Part shown: positions 63,979 through 64,000 of the stretch, piece after piece
Layout of the letters: each line of letters starts with the position of its first letter
How positions within the stretch are numbered: the first letter of the stretch is position 1
Assembly (NCBI GenBank): GCA_050258235.1
Contig: JBLMYK010000145.1
Location: 11,906 to 75,905 of the forward strand
Origin: JAKOQB01 sp050258235
Lineage (GTDB): Bacteria > Pseudomonadota > Gammaproteobacteria > Burkholderiales > Burkholderiaceae_F
DNA: 64,000 nt
Reading direction: 5' to 3'
Notes under the pieces: model-generated
What the model saw: only the letters and a program-made list of their open reading frames with translations
Told to the model about the DNA's origin: nothing
Databases searched by the model: none
Made by a program: the position numbers and the translations under genes

Positions 63979-64000
63979 CGGTGTCATTCCCGCCCAAGCG

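Overview
The window looks like the replication-origin region of a GC-rich betaproteobacterium, most likely Burkholderiales. It holds the dnaA-dnaN-gyrB cluster, the rpmH-rnpA-yidD-yidC-mnmE cluster, mnmG-rsmG-parAB with two parS sites, and a proteobacterial atpIBEFHA(G) operon. It also holds the aerobic benzoyl-CoA (box) genes typical of Azoarcus, Thauera and Burkholderiales. No tRNA, rRNA, CRISPR array, transposase or integrase was seen, and gene content and base use look chromosomal throughout.

Layout: 1-4409 is the ATP synthase operon on the minus strand, cut at atpG by the window edge. 4512-9754 is parB, an acetyltransferase gene, parA, rsmG and mnmG, also minus strand. parS sites lie at 9820-9835, just upstream of mnmG, and at 10039-10054, inside the next gene. 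9859-25807 separates the two conserved origin clusters. It holds an AsmA-like envelope protein, PEP carboxykinase, a D-2-hydroxyacid dehydrogenase, a cold-shock protein, an epimerase, a lipoprotein hydrolase, an iron-type ABC importer and a DevABC/MacB-like efflux module. 25929-30313 is mnmE, a small membrane protein gene, yidC, yidD, rnpA and rpmH. 30314-30934 is the candidate oriC, with two good DnaA boxes, followed by dnaA, dnaN and gyrB on the plus strand.

36203-44478 is an aromatic-degradation island: a MaoC-like gene, boxA, boxB, boxC and the regulator boxR, and divergent from boxR a cupin-like DUF4863 gene overlapping a 567-residue protein of unknown function with a GNAT-like core. A well-formed promoter precedes boxC and another precedes boxR. 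Both carry the same operator-like motif over the -10 element, which points to coordinated repression and autoregulation by BoxR.

44482-63978 is small-molecule uptake and catabolism. It starts with an O-methyltransferase, a ROK sugar kinase, a MetE core-type methyltransferase and a solute-binding lipoprotein. Next come a polyamine ABC importer (potA-potD-potB-potC), gabT with a divergent MocR/GabR-type regulator, an SDR and a class III aminotransferase. Last is a translationally overlapping set (amidase, M81 metallopeptidase, D-aminoacylase) divergent from a peptide-type binding protein. Together these suggest import and breakdown of polyamines, GABA and modified or D-amino-acid peptides.

Points that stand out: the cupin/GNAT-like gene pair, the shared BoxR operator motif, an rnpA frame with no ATG/GTG/TTG start, an acetyltransferase between parA and parB, a heptameric tandem repeat with an inverted partner between boxC and boxB, and a long imperfect palindrome between potB and potC.
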